A stretch of 64,000 bases of DNA from Gemmobacter sp. 24YEA27 (GCF_030052995.1 NZ_JASJPW010000001.1:62001-126000); one strand, 5' to 3'; positions 29,499 through 39,344 are shown, counted from the first letter of the stretch. Notes: generated by a model from the sequence alone, not told the origin. Program-made: numbers and translations.

Positions 29499-30187
29499 TC
29501 ATTGCGGCCTCCTCAACTCTGGCACTATGTCAAAAAACCGCGAGAAATCGTCAAAACGGCGGGCGGGCGCGGGCGTCTCTTCCGGCGTATCTTCCGGCGT
29601 ATGCCCCCGAGCCCATAACTGCCCCCGGTAAAGCGCCAGACCTCCATGCCCGCCGCATTCGCCGCGCGCAAACCCGTCAGGCTGTCCTCGATCACGAGGC
29701 AGGCCGCAGGTGCCACCCCCATCCGCGCTGCGGCATGGAGGAACAGGTCAGGTGCCGGTTTACCCTGTGCCACCTCGCTTGCGGTAAAGGTCACCGCGCC
29801 AAGCCGGTCCCAGAGCCCGACCAGCCTGAGCGAGGTCTCGACACGGCGCGGGCTGGACGAGGTGGCGACACAGACCGGCACCGCCAGCAGGTCCAGCATC
29901 GCCGCCACGCCGGGCATGATGCGAAGATCGCGCCCGAAAGCGGCCAGCAGTGCCTCGCGGTAGCCCGTTTCGAATTCGGGCGGCAGATCGAGGCCAAAAT
30001 CAGCGCGGATCGTTGCCATCACCGTCGGATAGCTGCGCCCCAGAAAATGGCGGGCGACATAGGCCAGGTCGATCTCGACCCCCAGTTGCGCCAGCTCTGC
30101 CACCAGCATCTGCGCGCTGATGATCTCGCTGTCGATCAGCACGCCATCGCAATCGAGGATCAGCAGCTCAGTTGAAACGCTCATCAT
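29499..30187 (-). CDS. HAD-superfamily phosphatase of the polyol operon, C-terminus frameshifted
   Basis: HAD hydrolase with motif I LLILDCDGVLIDSE, motif II VCVATSSSPRRVE, the motif III Lys in QGKPAPDLFLHAA and motif IV VIEDSLTGLRAANAAGM. As read, the frame ends at 29525 in a basic tail (GGIRRKIRRKRRPRPP). Adding one base in the 5-base run 29604-29608 gives instead GHTPEDTPEETPAPARRFDDFSRFF-like sequence, ending ELRRPQ at 29499, 10 bases before the regulator start. That version is 229 residues and more convincing. It probably dephosphorylates a sugar phosphate. Two adjacent ATGs (30187, 30184) can start it. Confidence 0.85.
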
Positions 30188-30262
30188 GCCCCGCACTATG
30201 CCCCGAAGCGAAGCCGGCGCATATCTTACCCATTCCGGCGCGGGCCGAAAGCCCGGGTTGCG

Positions 30263-31141
30263 TCAGCGCGCCTTGCCCAAAGCCAGTGTATGCGCGCGCA
30301 GCCAGGCGAGGAAGCCGCGCGGATTGCCTTCCCATTTCTTCAGCTCATCCGCCGGGATCGGCTCGCCGATAAAGGGGCGCTGCGGCTTGAACAGCGCGCG
30401 CTTGATCTCGCGCAGCAAAAGGCCCTGGCGCAATGTATCCGACAGCTTATTCGCGATCAGGAAGCTGCGGCTGTTCTGGCCGGGGAAATAGATCGGCAGG
30501 ATGGTGGCGCCGGTCGATTTCACGATCTTATGGGTGAAGACATTCCACTCCGCCTCGATCGCCGGGCCGAAATATGTCTCGGACATCGCGACCTTGCCGG
30601 CGGGGAAAAGTATGATCACGCCGCCGTTTTTCAGCTGCGCGAGCGTCTCGTTGCGCATCTTCAGCCCCTCTTCGCGCGCATTGTCTTCATGCGGGAAGGG
30701 CACCGGGATCATGAATTCCTCGACCTCGGGGATGCCGGTCAGAAGCGAACGGGTGAGGATTTTGAAATCGGGCCGCACCCGGGTGATCAGCTCGGCCATG
30801 ATCATGCCATCGACCAGCCCCGAGGGGTGGTTCGCCACCACGACGACCGGTCCGGTTTTGGGGATACGGGCGATTTCCTCGGGCGGCGTGTCGATGCGGA
30901 TGCCCATATGGCGGATCGCCTTGGGCCAGAAGGGCGCGCCAAAGGGAGCACCGGATTTCTCGAAGCTGCGGATCAGCGATAAAAGCTGGATCTTTGCCGT
31001 CAGCCATTCAATCGCGCGAATCGAATTCGCCTTGAACGGGTTGCGGAACGTGCCCGCATAAGACAGCCGGCGCATATCATAGGGTTTGTCCACCGGAGCC
31101 GGCGCTGCGGGTTTGGCGGTGGGCGGGCTTTGCTCGGTCAC
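30263..31141 (-). CDS. Lysophospholipid acyltransferase family protein
   Basis: 292 residues, GTG start. PlsC-like acyltransferase motifs are present in variant form: VVVANHPSGLVDG (motif I, with five rather than four residues between His and Asp), PVPFPHEDNAREE (motif II region) and VIILFPAGKVAMSE (motif III, with Ala in place of the usual Glu). These variants are seen in hemolysin/ornithine-lipid-type acyltransferases. It likely acylates a lysolipid at the inner membrane; the exact lipid (phosphatidic acid, ornithine lipid) is not determined. It is downstream of ptsH on the same strand. Confidence 0.78.
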   Translation of the reverse strand: MTEQSPPTAKPAAPAPVDKPYDMRRLSYAGTFRNPFKANSIRAIEWLTAKIQLLSLIRSFEKSGAPFGAPFWPKAIRHMGIRIDTPPEEIARIPKTGPVVVVANHPSGLVDGMIMAELITRVRPDFKILTRSLLTGIPEVEEFMIPVPFPHEDNAREEGLKMRNETLAQLKNGGVIILFPAGKVAMSETYFGPAIEAEWNVFTHKIVKSTGATILPIYFPGQNSRSFLIANKLSDTLRQGLLLREIKRALFKPQRPFIGEPIPADELKKWEGNPRGFLAWLRAHTLALGKAR

Positions 31142-31215
31142 GAAGCGACGATCCTCAGCGTGTGTTCCCCGGAACAGGCCCGAAAACCGGACCCCTCATT
31201 CCACGAGGACAGCCC

Positions 31216-31485
31216 TCAATAGTCTTCTCCGAAGCGCCCGGCAACCAGGGCCTCCAGTGCATCGGCAAGTTTCTCCGCATCGGCGCCCGACGTCGTCACA
31301 TCAATCGAGGTTCCGCGCGAGGCGGCAAGCATCAAAAGACCCATAATCGAATCCCCCGAAACTTCCATCCCGTCCTTGGAGACAAGCGCGCGGGCATCAT
31401 GTGCCTCAACCGTCTCGACGAATTTCGCAGAGGCGCGGGCGTGAAGCCCCTTCTCATTGACGATTTTGAAAGTCCTCAAGAGCAA
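31216..31485 (-). CDS. ptsH: Phosphocarrier protein HPr
   Basis: 89 residues. The active-site His is in NEKGLHARASAKFVETV, and the regulatory Ser is in SGDSIMGLLMLAASRGT, the target of HPr kinase (encoded nearby at 32856). HPr passes phosphate from enzyme I to EIIA proteins. No sugar-specific EIIB/EIIC genes are adjacent, so this is a regulatory rather than transport PTS. It follows the EIIA-Man gene by 21 bases. Confidence 0.96.
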   Translation of the reverse strand: MLLRTFKIVNEKGLHARASAKFVETVEAHDARALVSKDGMEVSGDSIMGLLMLAASRGTSIDVTTSGADAEKLADALEALVAGRFGEDY

Positions 31486-31506
31486 TCCCCAGGTCGAAAT
31501 TCCGCC

Positions 31507-31902
31507 TCAGATCCCTCCGCCGAGATCAAGGCTGTTGATGTATTTGCGACCGGCGTCCAGCGCGGCGGCTACCGCCTCTGGCACAGGAATATCGCGCGAT
31601 TTTGCCAGCTTAATCAGCATTGGCAGGTTCGCGCCATAAAGAATGCGACGCCCCGAAGCCGTACAGGCCGGCAAGGACAGATTCGAGGGCGATCCCCCGA
31701 ACATATCCGTCACCACAACGACCCCCTCACCGCTGTCAACCGAATTGGCGGCAGCGATGATTTCGGCCTGTTTGGCGTTGCGGTCATGGTCATCTTCAAT
31801 CGCAATGGCGATCATGCCGTCCTGTTTGCCGACAACATGCTCCACAGCGGAAAGATATTCCCGCGCCAGCCCTCCATGAGCGACGATTACGATCCCGATC
31901 AA
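31507..31902 (-). CDS. manX: PTS EIIA component, mannose type (regulatory)
   Basis: 131 residues of the EIIA-Man fold. The phosphoacceptor His is in [15 protein letters not shown], then [20 protein letters not shown] and a C-terminal [18 protein letters not shown]. In alphaproteobacteria this stand-alone EIIA sits between HprK/RapZ and HPr and serves signalling. Its start overlaps the rapZ stop (ATGA at 31899-31902). Confidence 0.94.
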   Translation of the reverse strand: MIGIVIVAHGGLAREYLSAVEHVVGKQDGMIAIAIEDDHDRNAKQAEIIAAANSVDSGEGVVVVTDMFGGSPSNLSLPACTASGRRILYGANLPMLIKLAKSRDIPVPEAVAAALDAGRKYINSLDLGGGI

Positions 31903-32852
31903 GCCACAGACACCTTGTCAGCTGGGCCAGGCATTTCGCCGGCCTTGCGTTCCAGTTCCCTGTGCCGTTTTGACACCGGCCAGCCGGCCTGCGCAAGGGC
32001 ACTGCCCATCAATTCTGCTATAGCAACCGATCTGTGTTGCCCGCCGGTGCAGCCAAAACCGATTGCGAGATGCGCCTTGCCCTCGCCCACCTGAGCCGGG
32101 AGCAGAAATTCAACCAGATCCCGCACCCGGTCAAGGAAGGGGGCGAAATTCGGATCCTGCGCCAGAAACGCCTGCACGGCCGGGTCCCGCCCGTCCAAAG
32201 CGCGGAGCGCGGGGTTCCAGTGCGGGTTCTTCAGAAAGCGGCAGTCAAAGACCATATCCACGCCGCGCGGCAGACCGCGGCGGTAGCTGAAGCTTTGCAG
32301 CGACACCGCGAGGCGACCGGATATGTCCGGCTCGAACCAGCGCTTGATCTCGGCTTTCAGGTCGTGGGGCGACAGCTCGGTCGTGTCGATCAGCAGATCG
32401 GCCCGGACCCGGATCGGGGTCAGCAGATCCAGCTCGCGCGCGATCCCTTCAGCCGGGGTCTCATCGGGGGCCAGAGGGTGGCGCCGGCGGGTCTCGGAAT
32501 AGCGGCGGATCAGTTCGGGCGAGGCGCAGTCCAGGTAGACCACCATCGGCGAGACCCCGGGGTCACGCACCATCCCGTCGATCAGTTCGATCAGCGCGGT
32601 AGCGTTGAAATCGCGGTTGCGGACATCAAGCCCCAGGGCCACGGGACGGTCAGGGGCAGTGCCCTCCAGCAGACGCGGGATCAGGCTCAGGGGAATATTG
32701 TCGATCGTCTCATAGCCGATATCTTCCAGAACCCGGATGGCCGTGGTCCGCCCGGCGCCTGACGGCCCGGTCACAAGGACCAGTCTGAATTCCCCGGGCA
32801 CCGCGTCCCGGGCCTGGGCCGCCTCAGAACAGGCCGCCAGAGAGGCATCCAT
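31899..32852 (-). CDS. rapZ: RNase adapter protein RapZ
   Basis: 317 residues. N-terminal P-loop [29 protein letters not shown], Walker B-like [13 protein letters not shown], and the C-terminal signature [15 protein letters not shown]. In E. coli RapZ binds the sRNA GlmZ and guides RNase E; the alphaproteobacterial partners are not known from sequence. It sits 3 bases after hprK and overlaps manX, within one operon. Confidence 0.95.
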   Translation of the reverse strand: MDASLAACSEAAQARDAVPGEFRLVLVTGPSGAGRTTAIRVLEDIGYETIDNIPLSLIPRLLEGTAPDRPVALGLDVRNRDFNATALIELIDGMVRDPGVSPMVVYLDCASPELIRRYSETRRRHPLAPDETPAEGIARELDLLTPIRVRADLLIDTTELSPHDLKAEIKRWFEPDISGRLAVSLQSFSYRRGLPRGVDMVFDCRFLKNPHWNPALRALDGRDPAVQAFLAQDPNFAPFLDRVRDLVEFLLPAQVGEGKAHLAIGFGCTGGQHRSVAIAELMGSALAQAGWPVSKRHRELERKAGEMPGPADKVSVA

Positions 32853-32855
32853 AGC

Positions 32856-33281
32856 TCACTCCTGTCGCCAGCCCGTCATCAGGGCAAGCAATCCTTCGGC
32901 AAGATGGTCATTTTGCGCGCGCAGCACAAGCGGCAGTTCATATCCAAGTATAGATATGTGGCGCCGGGGGGGCAGTCGCTCGGTCTCGGCCCGCCCCAGA
33001 TCGACCACCAGAGCAAGCGGCACCGGGCCCGAGGGCGTCACCCGCAGGATGCCGATCCCCCGCGCCTCGATCAGCCCGCTGATCGCCTGCGAGGGACAGG
33101 AGACTTCGACCCCGCCGCCAGACATGGTCAGCGCCGTCTGGTCATCCGCGACCAGCGCCGCGCCATAAGCCATGAGCTTCAACGCCAGCGCCGATTTCCC
33201 CGCCCCCGAAGGGCCGAGGATCAGCACCCCCCTGCCCCCGATGGCAACCGAACTGGCATGCAGGATCTGCGCCGCCGTCAC
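32856..33281 (-). CDS. hprK: HPr kinase/phosphorylase, short alphaproteobacterial form
   Basis: 141 residues from a GTG at 33281, 4 bases after the chvG stop; a longer frame reaching 33344 would overlap chvG by 58 bases. It keeps the P-loop GPSGAGKSALALKLMAYGAALVADDQT and the following EARGIGILRV region, but lacks the N-terminal domain found in Firmicutes. It phosphorylates the conserved Ser of HPr and so links carbon status to the PTS and to ChvG/ChvI signalling. Confidence 0.93.
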   Translation of the reverse strand: MTAAQILHASSVAIGGRGVLILGPSGAGKSALALKLMAYGAALVADDQTALTMSGGGVEVSCPSQAISGLIEARGIGILRVTPSGPVPLALVVDLGRAETERLPPRRHISILGYELPLVLRAQNDHLAEGLLALMTGWRQE

Positions 33282-33285
33282 ATCG

Positions 33286-34956
33286 TCAAACCGGCAGACC
33301 GACCACGAAACGCGCGCCCAGCGGCTCGGAATTGGGGTCGGCATTCGGGTGGCGGATGTTTTCGGCCCAGATCACCCCGCCATGCGCCTCGACGATCTGT
33401 TTCGAGATCGACAGGCCGAGGCCGGAATTATTGCCGAAATGCGTCTCGGGCCGGTCGGAATAAAAGCGCTTGAAGACCTTGGTCAGGGCCTGTTCCGGAA
33501 TGCCCGGGCCGGTATCTTCAACCACGATCAGCACGCGGTTCTCGCGCTGACGCGCCCAGACCCGCACGGCATCGCTGGCCTCGCAAAACGAGATCGCATT
33601 GGTGATCAGATTGACGAAAACCTGGGCCAGCCGCGCCTCAAGGCCACGGATCATAATCTTGCCCGCAGGCAGGTCAGTCAGGAAATCGACCTCCGCCTCC
33701 GCCGCCTGTTCGCCCAGATATTGCGTCAGATTGGTCAGGGTATGGACGAGGTCGAATTCTTCCTCTTCCTCTTTCACCAGTTCGGAATCGAGACGCGAGG
33801 CGTTCGAGATATCCGAGACCAGACGATCAAGGCGTCGCACATCATGCTCGATCACATCGAGCAGCTTCTCGCGATGCTCTTCCTTTTTCACAAAGCGCAG
33901 TGAGCCGACCGCCGAGCGCAGCGAGGCGAGCGGGTTCTTGATCTCATGCGCCACATCGGCGGCAAATTGTTCATTGGCATCAATGCGATCATAAAGCGCC
34001 GCCACCATGCCGCGCATCGCGACCGAGAGGCGCCCGATCTCATCGGGACGCGCTGCGAGATCCGGAATCCGCACCCGTCCCGGCGAAACCTTACCGCCGT
34101 CACCGCCGCGCCCGATCTCGGCCGCCGCCGCCAGATCCGAAAGCGGATTGGCGATGGTCGAGGCCAGCACCAGCGAAAGCCCAACCGAGACCAGCAGCGC
34201 CACGATGAAGACCTGGAGCACCTGCTCCCGCTCATAGCGCACCAGCCGGTCGATCTCGCCCGCCGCCGAAGACAGCACCAGGACCGAACGTACCTCGCCC
34301 CCGACCGCCACCGGGGCCGCGACCGAAAACACCTTGCCGCCATCCGGGCCCAGGCCGGTCGAAGAGGCGGTCTGCCCGGCCATCGCATTCGGCAATAACC
34401 GGCGCGCCAGCGTCGCGCTGTCCTCGCCTTCCAGCTGGGTGCGGCCCAGCGACAGCACCACCGAAACCCCGTCCCAGACCGAGTTCAGAAAATCGGTGAT
34501 CACCGTCGGGCGCCGGGCCACCAGATCGCTTTCGGGGCCGGTGCGGGTCGCAAGAATCGCGCCCTCGGCGTCGAAGATGAAGGCCACCACGCCCGGCGCC
34601 AGATCGACACGACGCAGCGCGGCGGAATAGTCATATGACGCCGCCGGGATAACCTGCCCCTCCGGGCCGGCCTGACCCGGCGCGGTGGCCGGGCCAGTCT
34701 GGCTGGCCTCGAACACGCCGGAAATCAGCCGCGCCTCGCGAACAAGTCCCGCCTCGCGGCTCAGGACCAGGCTGTCGCGGAACGGGTTGAGGAACAGCAC
34801 CCCCGCTACAAGGATGATCAGCGCCATCAGGTTGAATATGACGATCTTACGCGCCAGCGGGCTGCGGTTCAGCGCGACAAGCCCCCCCAGCGGACGGGCG
34901 CCGCGCTGTTCATCAGGAATGCTTTCCGGCGAGACCCAGTCTTCGCCCAGCAGCAC
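33286..34956 (-). CDS. chvG: Sensor histidine kinase ChvG
   Basis: 556 residues, GTG start. First transmembrane helix IVIFNLMALIILVAGVLFL, a periplasmic domain of about 200 residues, a second helix LQVFIVALLVSVGLSLVLA, a HAMP-like linker, the phosphoacceptor His in FAADVAHEIKNPLASLRS, and an ATPase domain with N, G1 (VVEDTGPGIPEQAL) and G2 (GLGLSISKQIVEAHGG) boxes. ChvG (ExoS) senses acid or cell-envelope state in alphaproteobacteria. Partner response regulator ChvI is directly upstream. Confidence 0.94.
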   Translation of the reverse strand: MLLGEDWVSPESIPDEQRGARPLGGLVALNRSPLARKIVIFNLMALIILVAGVLFLNPFRDSLVLSREAGLVREARLISGVFEASQTGPATAPGQAGPEGQVIPAASYDYSAALRRVDLAPGVVAFIFDAEGAILATRTGPESDLVARRPTVITDFLNSVWDGVSVVLSLGRTQLEGEDSATLARRLLPNAMAGQTASSTGLGPDGGKVFSVAAPVAVGGEVRSVLVLSSAAGEIDRLVRYEREQVLQVFIVALLVSVGLSLVLASTIANPLSDLAAAAEIGRGGDGGKVSPGRVRIPDLAARPDEIGRLSVAMRGMVAALYDRIDANEQFAADVAHEIKNPLASLRSAVGSLRFVKKEEHREKLLDVIEHDVRRLDRLVSDISNASRLDSELVKEEEEEFDLVHTLTNLTQYLGEQAAEAEVDFLTDLPAGKIMIRGLEARLAQVFVNLITNAISFCEASDAVRVWARQRENRVLIVVEDTGPGIPEQALTKVFKRFYSDRPETHFGNNSGLGLSISKQIVEAHGGVIWAENIRHPNADPNSEPLGARFVVGLPV

Positions 34957-35023
34957 TTGCCCCCGCGCCGGCCAGTTCCGGTGCGGGAGTTGCGGTTATC
35001 AGGCCCAAGGCGCGGCGAGGCTG

Positions 35024-35725
35024 TCATTCTTCGTTGTAGCGATAACCAATGCCGTAAAGCGTTTCGATAGCCGAGAAATCCTCATCAACGGTCCGCATCT
35101 TCTTGCGCAGCCGTTTGATATGGCTGTCGATGGTCCGGTCATCGACATAGACCTGATCATCGTAAGCCACATCCATCAGCTGATCGCGCGACTTCACAAA
35201 ACCCGGGCGCTGCGCCAGGGCCTGCAACAGCAGGAATTCAGTCACCGTCAGCGAAACATCGCGGCCTTTCCAGGACACCGCATGACGCAGCGGATCCATC
35301 CTGAGCTCACCGCGCTCGATCACCTTATTCTCTTCGGAAACCGGTGCATCCGTCGCCACGCCGGCATCCTGACGCCGCAACAACGCGCGGATCCGTTCTA
35401 CCAGCAACCGCTGCGAGAAGGGCTTTTTGACATAGTCATCCGCGCCCATGCGCAGACCGAGCACTTCGTCGATCTCGTCATCTTTCGAGGTGAGGAAAAT
35501 CACCGGCATCGCCGTCTTCTGGCGGAGCCGCTGCAAGAGATCCATCCCGTCCATGCGGGGCATTTTAATATCAAGAACCGCCATGTCGGGCATGCGGCGA
35601 TTAAAGGCATCCAGGGCCGACTGGCCGTCAGTATAGGTTTCGACTTCGAACCCCTCGGCTTCGAGGGTCATCGAGACGGACGTCAGAATGTTCCTGTCGT
35701 CGTCCACCAGGGCGATGCGCGACAT
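35024..35725 (-). CDS. chvI: Response regulator ChvI
   Basis: 233 residues from [19 protein letters not shown]; a frame reaching 35827 exists but precedes the promoter-like region. Receiver domain with phosphoacceptor Asp in [13 protein letters not shown], Thr in IFLTSKDDE and Lys in [11 protein letters not shown]. The OmpR/PhoB winged helix includes [32 protein letters not shown]. Divergent from pckA, an arrangement conserved in alphaproteobacteria. Confidence 0.95.
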   Translation of the reverse strand: MSRIALVDDDRNILTSVSMTLEAEGFEVETYTDGQSALDAFNRRMPDMAVLDIKMPRMDGMDLLQRLRQKTAMPVIFLTSKDDEIDEVLGLRMGADDYVKKPFSQRLLVERIRALLRRQDAGVATDAPVSEENKVIERGELRMDPLRHAVSWKGRDVSLTVTEFLLLQALAQRPGFVKSRDQLMDVAYDDQVYVDDRTIDSHIKRLRKKMRTVDEDFSAIETLYGIGYRYNEE

Positions 35726-35755
35726 AATATATCCTGCTCTGTTTCTTATCCGGAT

Positions 35756-35784
35756 ATAATCCTCAATGCGCGGGCAGGAATCAA
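35756..35784 (-). promoter_or_regulatory. Candidate sigma-70 promoter of chvI
   Basis: On the minus strand TTGATT (35784-35779), a 17-base spacer and GATTAT (35761-35756), about 30 bases upstream of the chvI start. Good spacing, moderate match. Confidence 0.4.
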
Positions 35785-35879
35785 CAAGAAACGAATCACC
35801 CACCCGTTCCGGCAGGAAAAGCGTCACGAAAATGCGGCAGCATGGCGAATATGCCTCACTGTGGGCAGGCTGCCGCCGG

Positions 35880-35930
35880 TGGTTGCGCTAACCTTGGAAT
35901 GGTTGCGCTAACTCCCTGAAAGGTTGCTGT
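35880..35930 (+). promoter_or_regulatory. Three phased direct repeats upstream of pckA
   Basis: TGGTTGCGCTAAC occurs exactly at 35880-35892 and 35900-35912, and a partial copy GGTTGC begins at 35922. The spacings of 20 and 21 bases, about two helical turns, put the copies on one face of the DNA. They lie 140-190 bases upstream of the pckA ATG. A regulator binding site is likely; in Sinorhizobium meliloti pckA is controlled by the LacI-type PckR, but no regulator is identified here. Confidence 0.6.
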
Positions 35931-36066
35931 TTTCCTTTCCGGGCCGCGTGTTATAGGCGCGAAGAGGGCAGTACAAACGGATAGGATTTGCCCTTGCGCC
36001 CAAGGCCCGGGCGCAGTTTCAACCAAGGCCGCGCCAGGCGCGCGGCGACCGGAGCTTGGCACGGAT

Positions 36067-37668
36067 ATGACTATGAACGGACGCGTGAACCCGAAACGCA
36101 CTCTGGACCACCAGGGGATCAGCGGCGCTGGACCTGTTCATTACAACTATCGCGAACCTGCACTTGTCGAAGCCGCGGTTGCCCGCGGCGAGGGCCATAT
36201 CGGCAAAGGCGGCGCTTTTCTCTGCACGACGGGGAAATTTACCGGCCGTTCGCCAAAGGATAAATTCGTGGTGCGTTCGGCTTCGACCGAAAACACCATC
36301 TGGTGGGAGAACAACGCAGCGATGACCGAGGGCGCCTGGGCTTTGCTCAAGGCCGATATGCTCGATCACCTGAAGGGGCGCGAGGTTTTCGTCCAGGATC
36401 TCTATGCCGGTGCCGATGCCGCGCACCGTGTCGATGTGCGGGTGGTCAGCGGGCTTGCCTGGCATAATCTGTTCATCCGTCACCTTCTGCGCCGCCCCGA
36501 GGCCGCTGAACTTGACGTTTTCGAACCTGAATGGACGATCATCAACCTGCCGTCCTTCAAGGCCGACCCCGAGCGGCACGGCTGCCGCACCGATACCGTC
36601 ATCGCGCTGAATTTTGACGAAAAGACCGTGCTCATCGCCAATACCGAATATGGTGGCGAGAACAAGAAATCGGTCTTCACCATCCTGAACTACCTGCTGC
36701 CCGAAAAGGGCGTGATGCCAATGCATTGCTCGGCCAATCACGCGATCGGCAATTCGGATGACACGGCCGTCTTCTTCGGCCTGTCGGGCACCGGTAAGAC
36801 CACGCTTTCCGCCGATCCCTCGCGCATCCTGATCGGCGATGATGAACATGGCTGGTCGGATACGGGCACCTTCAACTTTGAAGGCGGCTGCTATGCCAAG
36901 ACGATCAATCTCTCGGCCGAAGCCGAGCCGGAGATCTATGGTACCACCCATCGTTTCGCGACCGTAGTCGAAAACATGGTCTGGGATCCCGAGACGTTCG
37001 AGCTTGATTTCGAAGACAATTCGCTCACCGACAACATGCGCTGCGCCTATCCGCTGGATTACATTTCCAACGCATCGCCCACCGGTCTGGGTGGGATGCC
37101 GAAGAATGTGGTGATGCTGACCTGCGACGCTTTCGGGGTGCTGCCACCGATCTCGCGGCTGACGCCGGCCCAGGCGATGTATCACTTCCTCTCGGGCTTC
37201 ACGTCGAAAACCCCGGGAACCGAGCGCGGCGTGACCGAGCCGACGCCGACCTTCTCGACCTGTTTCGGCGCGCCCTTCATGCCGCGGCGGCCCGAGGTAT
37301 ATGGCAAGCTTTTGCAGGAGAAGATCGCAAAGCACGGCGCCTCCTGCTGGCTGGTGAATACCGGCTGGACCGGCGGCAAGCACGGCACCGGACGTCGGAT
37401 GCCCATCAGGGCGACCCGTGCGCTGCTGACGGCGGCACTGGATGGCTCGCTTGCCCGCGTGCAGTTCCGCAAAGATCCGAATTTCGGCTTTGAGGTTCCG
37501 GTCGATGTGCCCGGCGTGGATCCGGTGCTGCTGAACCCGCGCGAGACCTGGGCCGACAAGGCCGCCTATGACGCACAGGCTCAGGTTCTGGTCGGCATGT
37601 TCTCGAAAAACTTCGGACAATATGTCGAACATATCGACGCCGATGTCCGCGCCGCCGCTATTGGCTGA
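36067..37668 (+). CDS. pckA: Phosphoenolpyruvate carboxykinase (ATP)
   Basis: 533 residues. The PEPCK-specific P-loop is [18 protein letters not shown], followed by the metal-binding [24 protein letters not shown]. The oxaloacetate site includes [13 protein letters not shown] and HNLFIRHLL. It converts oxaloacetate and ATP to PEP, the first step of gluconeogenesis from C4 acids. Divergent from chvI with a repeat-bearing control region; followed by a strong terminator. Confidence 0.97.
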   Translation: MTMNGRVNPKRTLDHQGISGAGPVHYNYREPALVEAAVARGEGHIGKGGAFLCTTGKFTGRSPKDKFVVRSASTENTIWWENNAAMTEGAWALLKADMLDHLKGREVFVQDLYAGADAAHRVDVRVVSGLAWHNLFIRHLLRRPEAAELDVFEPEWTIINLPSFKADPERHGCRTDTVIALNFDEKTVLIANTEYGGENKKSVFTILNYLLPEKGVMPMHCSANHAIGNSDDTAVFFGLSGTGKTTLSADPSRILIGDDEHGWSDTGTFNFEGGCYAKTINLSAEAEPEIYGTTHRFATVVENMVWDPETFELDFEDNSLTDNMRCAYPLDYISNASPTGLGGMPKNVVMLTCDAFGVLPPISRLTPAQAMYHFLSGFTSKTPGTERGVTEPTPTFSTCFGAPFMPRRPEVYGKLLQEKIAKHGASCWLVNTGWTGGKHGTGRRMPIRATRALLTAALDGSLARVQFRKDPNFGFEVPVDVPGVDPVLLNPRETWADKAAYDAQAQVLVGMFSKNFGQYVEHIDADVRAAAIG

Positions 37669-37690
37669 AATGTTCGATAAGTGAAATCAG

Positions 37691-37722
37691 AACCGCCCGG
37701 AAACACAGGTTTCCGGGCGGTT
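37691..37722. terminator. Bidirectional terminator between pckA and the decarboxylase gene
   Basis: Perfect 14-bp stem AACCGCCCGGAAAC / GTTTCCGGGCGGTT with an ACAG loop, followed by TTGTTTGATTTT on the plus strand. It lies in the 64-base gap of two convergent genes and can serve both. Confidence 0.9.
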
Positions 37723-37732
37723 TTGTTTGATT

Positions 37733-39334
37733 TTACAGTGATACCTGGGCGCGCAGATCATCGCCGAAGATCAGCATGGTCGGGCCTTTGCGGGCAGCCC
37801 CCTCGCGCAGGAAGCCCGGCAGCGTCTCAAGCTCAGTCACGCGCTCGACATGCCAGCCCGAGGCTGCCGCGATCGCCGCCAGATCGGGCGTATAGATATC
37901 CACGCCAAGTGTCGGGATGTTCTTCGCGACCATATAGGATTTGATCTCGCCATAACCGCTGTTGTCATGGACGAGCAGGATCACCGGCACTTCGGCCTCG
38001 GTGGCCGAGGCCAGTTCCGAGAGCGAGAATTGCAGCCCGCCATCGCCCGAGATCCCCACCACCGGGCGGTCATCCGCGAGCTTCGCGCCAATCGCCGCTG
38101 GCAGGCCATAGCCCAAAGTGCCGTAGCCCGTAGCCGAATTGAACCAGGTACCGGGCGAGGCCGCCTCATATGCCATATTTCCGGCATAGGTCAGCTGTGT
38201 GGAATCGCCCACCATCCGCACACCTGGCAGCGTATCGCGCACGATATCGAGCAGCGCCAGGTCGCGAAGATAAGCCTCCGACAGACCGGCACGCCCCTTG
38301 CGCGCCTCTGCGGCCCGCGCCGCACCATCCTTCTTTGCCGCAGGGGGCGGGTCGGCCAGCACCGCCGCCACAAATTCCGCCGCATCCGAAGTGATCGCGA
38401 GCGAAGGGGTGATCCCGCGCGCCATATGCACCGGGTCAAGATCGACACGGATCAGGGTGCCCGGCAGTGCGAAGCCGCCATCCTCATACATGTCGTAATC
38501 TGTCAGACCCAGTTCGGTCCCGATCGCCAGAACGACATCTGCGCCCGCAATCAGCGCGCGCGAGCTCGCGACCGAGGCCGAGACAGGCACCGCCAGCGGA
38601 TGATCCGGCGGCAGCAGCCCCCTTGCATTGGTCGTCATCACCAGCGGCGCGTCGAACAGCTCGGCCAGCCGTCCGACCTCGGCCCGTTGCGCCCCGCCAC
38701 CGGCGAGGATCACCGGACGTTCTGCGCCTTCCAGCGCCTGGATCGCCTCGCGCAGGGCCGCGGGCGCGGGCGCGGGCAGCGACAGCATCATTGGCTTTGG
38801 CAATGGCAGATGACCGGCATCCGCGAGCATCACATTGATCGGCAGTTCAATATGCACCGGGCGCGGGCGCGCGCCGTAAAACACCGCAAAGGCCTGGGCC
38901 AGCGCGCCCGCCAGTTCCTCGGGCCGGTTCACGGTGCGCGAGAACGCCGCCACGCCCGAAACCAGCGCCTGCTGATTGGGCAGCTCATGCAGCCAGCCCT
39001 CGCCCGACCCCATCCGCCCATGCGCATTGACGGTCGAAATCACCAGCATCGGGATCGAATCACCATAGGCCTGGCCCATCGCGGTCACGATATTGGTCAT
39101 ACCGGGGCCAGTGATGATGAAACAAACACCGGGCTTGCCGCTGGCACGCGCATATCCATCGGCCATAAAACCCGCGCCCTGCTCATGGCGCGGCGTCACA
39201 TGGCGCACGCCGGAACCGGCGAGGCCGCGATACAGCTCTACCGTGTGAACGCCGGGGATGCCGAACACCACCTCCACGCCATAGCTGCGCAGAAGATGGG
39301 TCAGATAAACCCCGGTTGAGATATTCGCAGTCAC
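37733..39334 (-). CDS. aruI: 5-guanidino-2-oxopentanoate (2-ketoarginine) decarboxylase, AruI-like
   Basis: 533-residue thiamine-diphosphate enzyme, GTG start. The N-terminal domain reads VFGIPGVHTVELYRGLAG, then RHVTPRHEQGAGFMADGYAR with the catalytic Glu, and IITGPGMTNIVTAMGQAYGDSIPML. This closely resembles Pseudomonas AruI rather than acetolactate synthase. The C-terminal ThDP motif is GDGGLQFSLSELASATEAEVPVILLVHDN. AruI decarboxylates 2-ketoarginine to 4-guanidinobutyraldehyde in the arginine transaminase pathway. It lies 10 bases after the permease genes, in one operon with the transporter. The aminotransferase (AruH) and aldehyde dehydrogenase of the pathway are not adjacent. Confidence 0.85.
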   Translation of the reverse strand: MTANISTGVYLTHLLRSYGVEVVFGIPGVHTVELYRGLAGSGVRHVTPRHEQGAGFMADGYARASGKPGVCFIITGPGMTNIVTAMGQAYGDSIPMLVISTVNAHGRMGSGEGWLHELPNQQALVSGVAAFSRTVNRPEELAGALAQAFAVFYGARPRPVHIELPINVMLADAGHLPLPKPMMLSLPAPAPAALREAIQALEGAERPVILAGGGAQRAEVGRLAELFDAPLVMTTNARGLLPPDHPLAVPVSASVASSRALIAGADVVLAIGTELGLTDYDMYEDGGFALPGTLIRVDLDPVHMARGITPSLAITSDAAEFVAAVLADPPPAAKKDGAARAAEARKGRAGLSEAYLRDLALLDIVRDTLPGVRMVGDSTQLTYAGNMAYEAASPGTWFNSATGYGTLGYGLPAAIGAKLADDRPVVGISGDGGLQFSLSELASATEAEVPVILLVHDNSGYGEIKSYMVAKNIPTLGVDIYTPDLAAIAAASGWHVERVTELETLPGFLREGAARKGPTMLIFGDDLRAQVSL

Positions 39335-39344
39335 GTCTTCATCC

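Noticed and set aside
36019..37632. 537-codon minus-strand frame opposite pckA
   Set aside because: Antisense shadow of a highly conserved gene; composition is unnatural (His/Arg/Gly rich).
37850..39319. 489-codon plus-strand frame opposite the AruI-like gene
   Set aside because: Arg/His-rich translation with no family features; explained by the coding strand.
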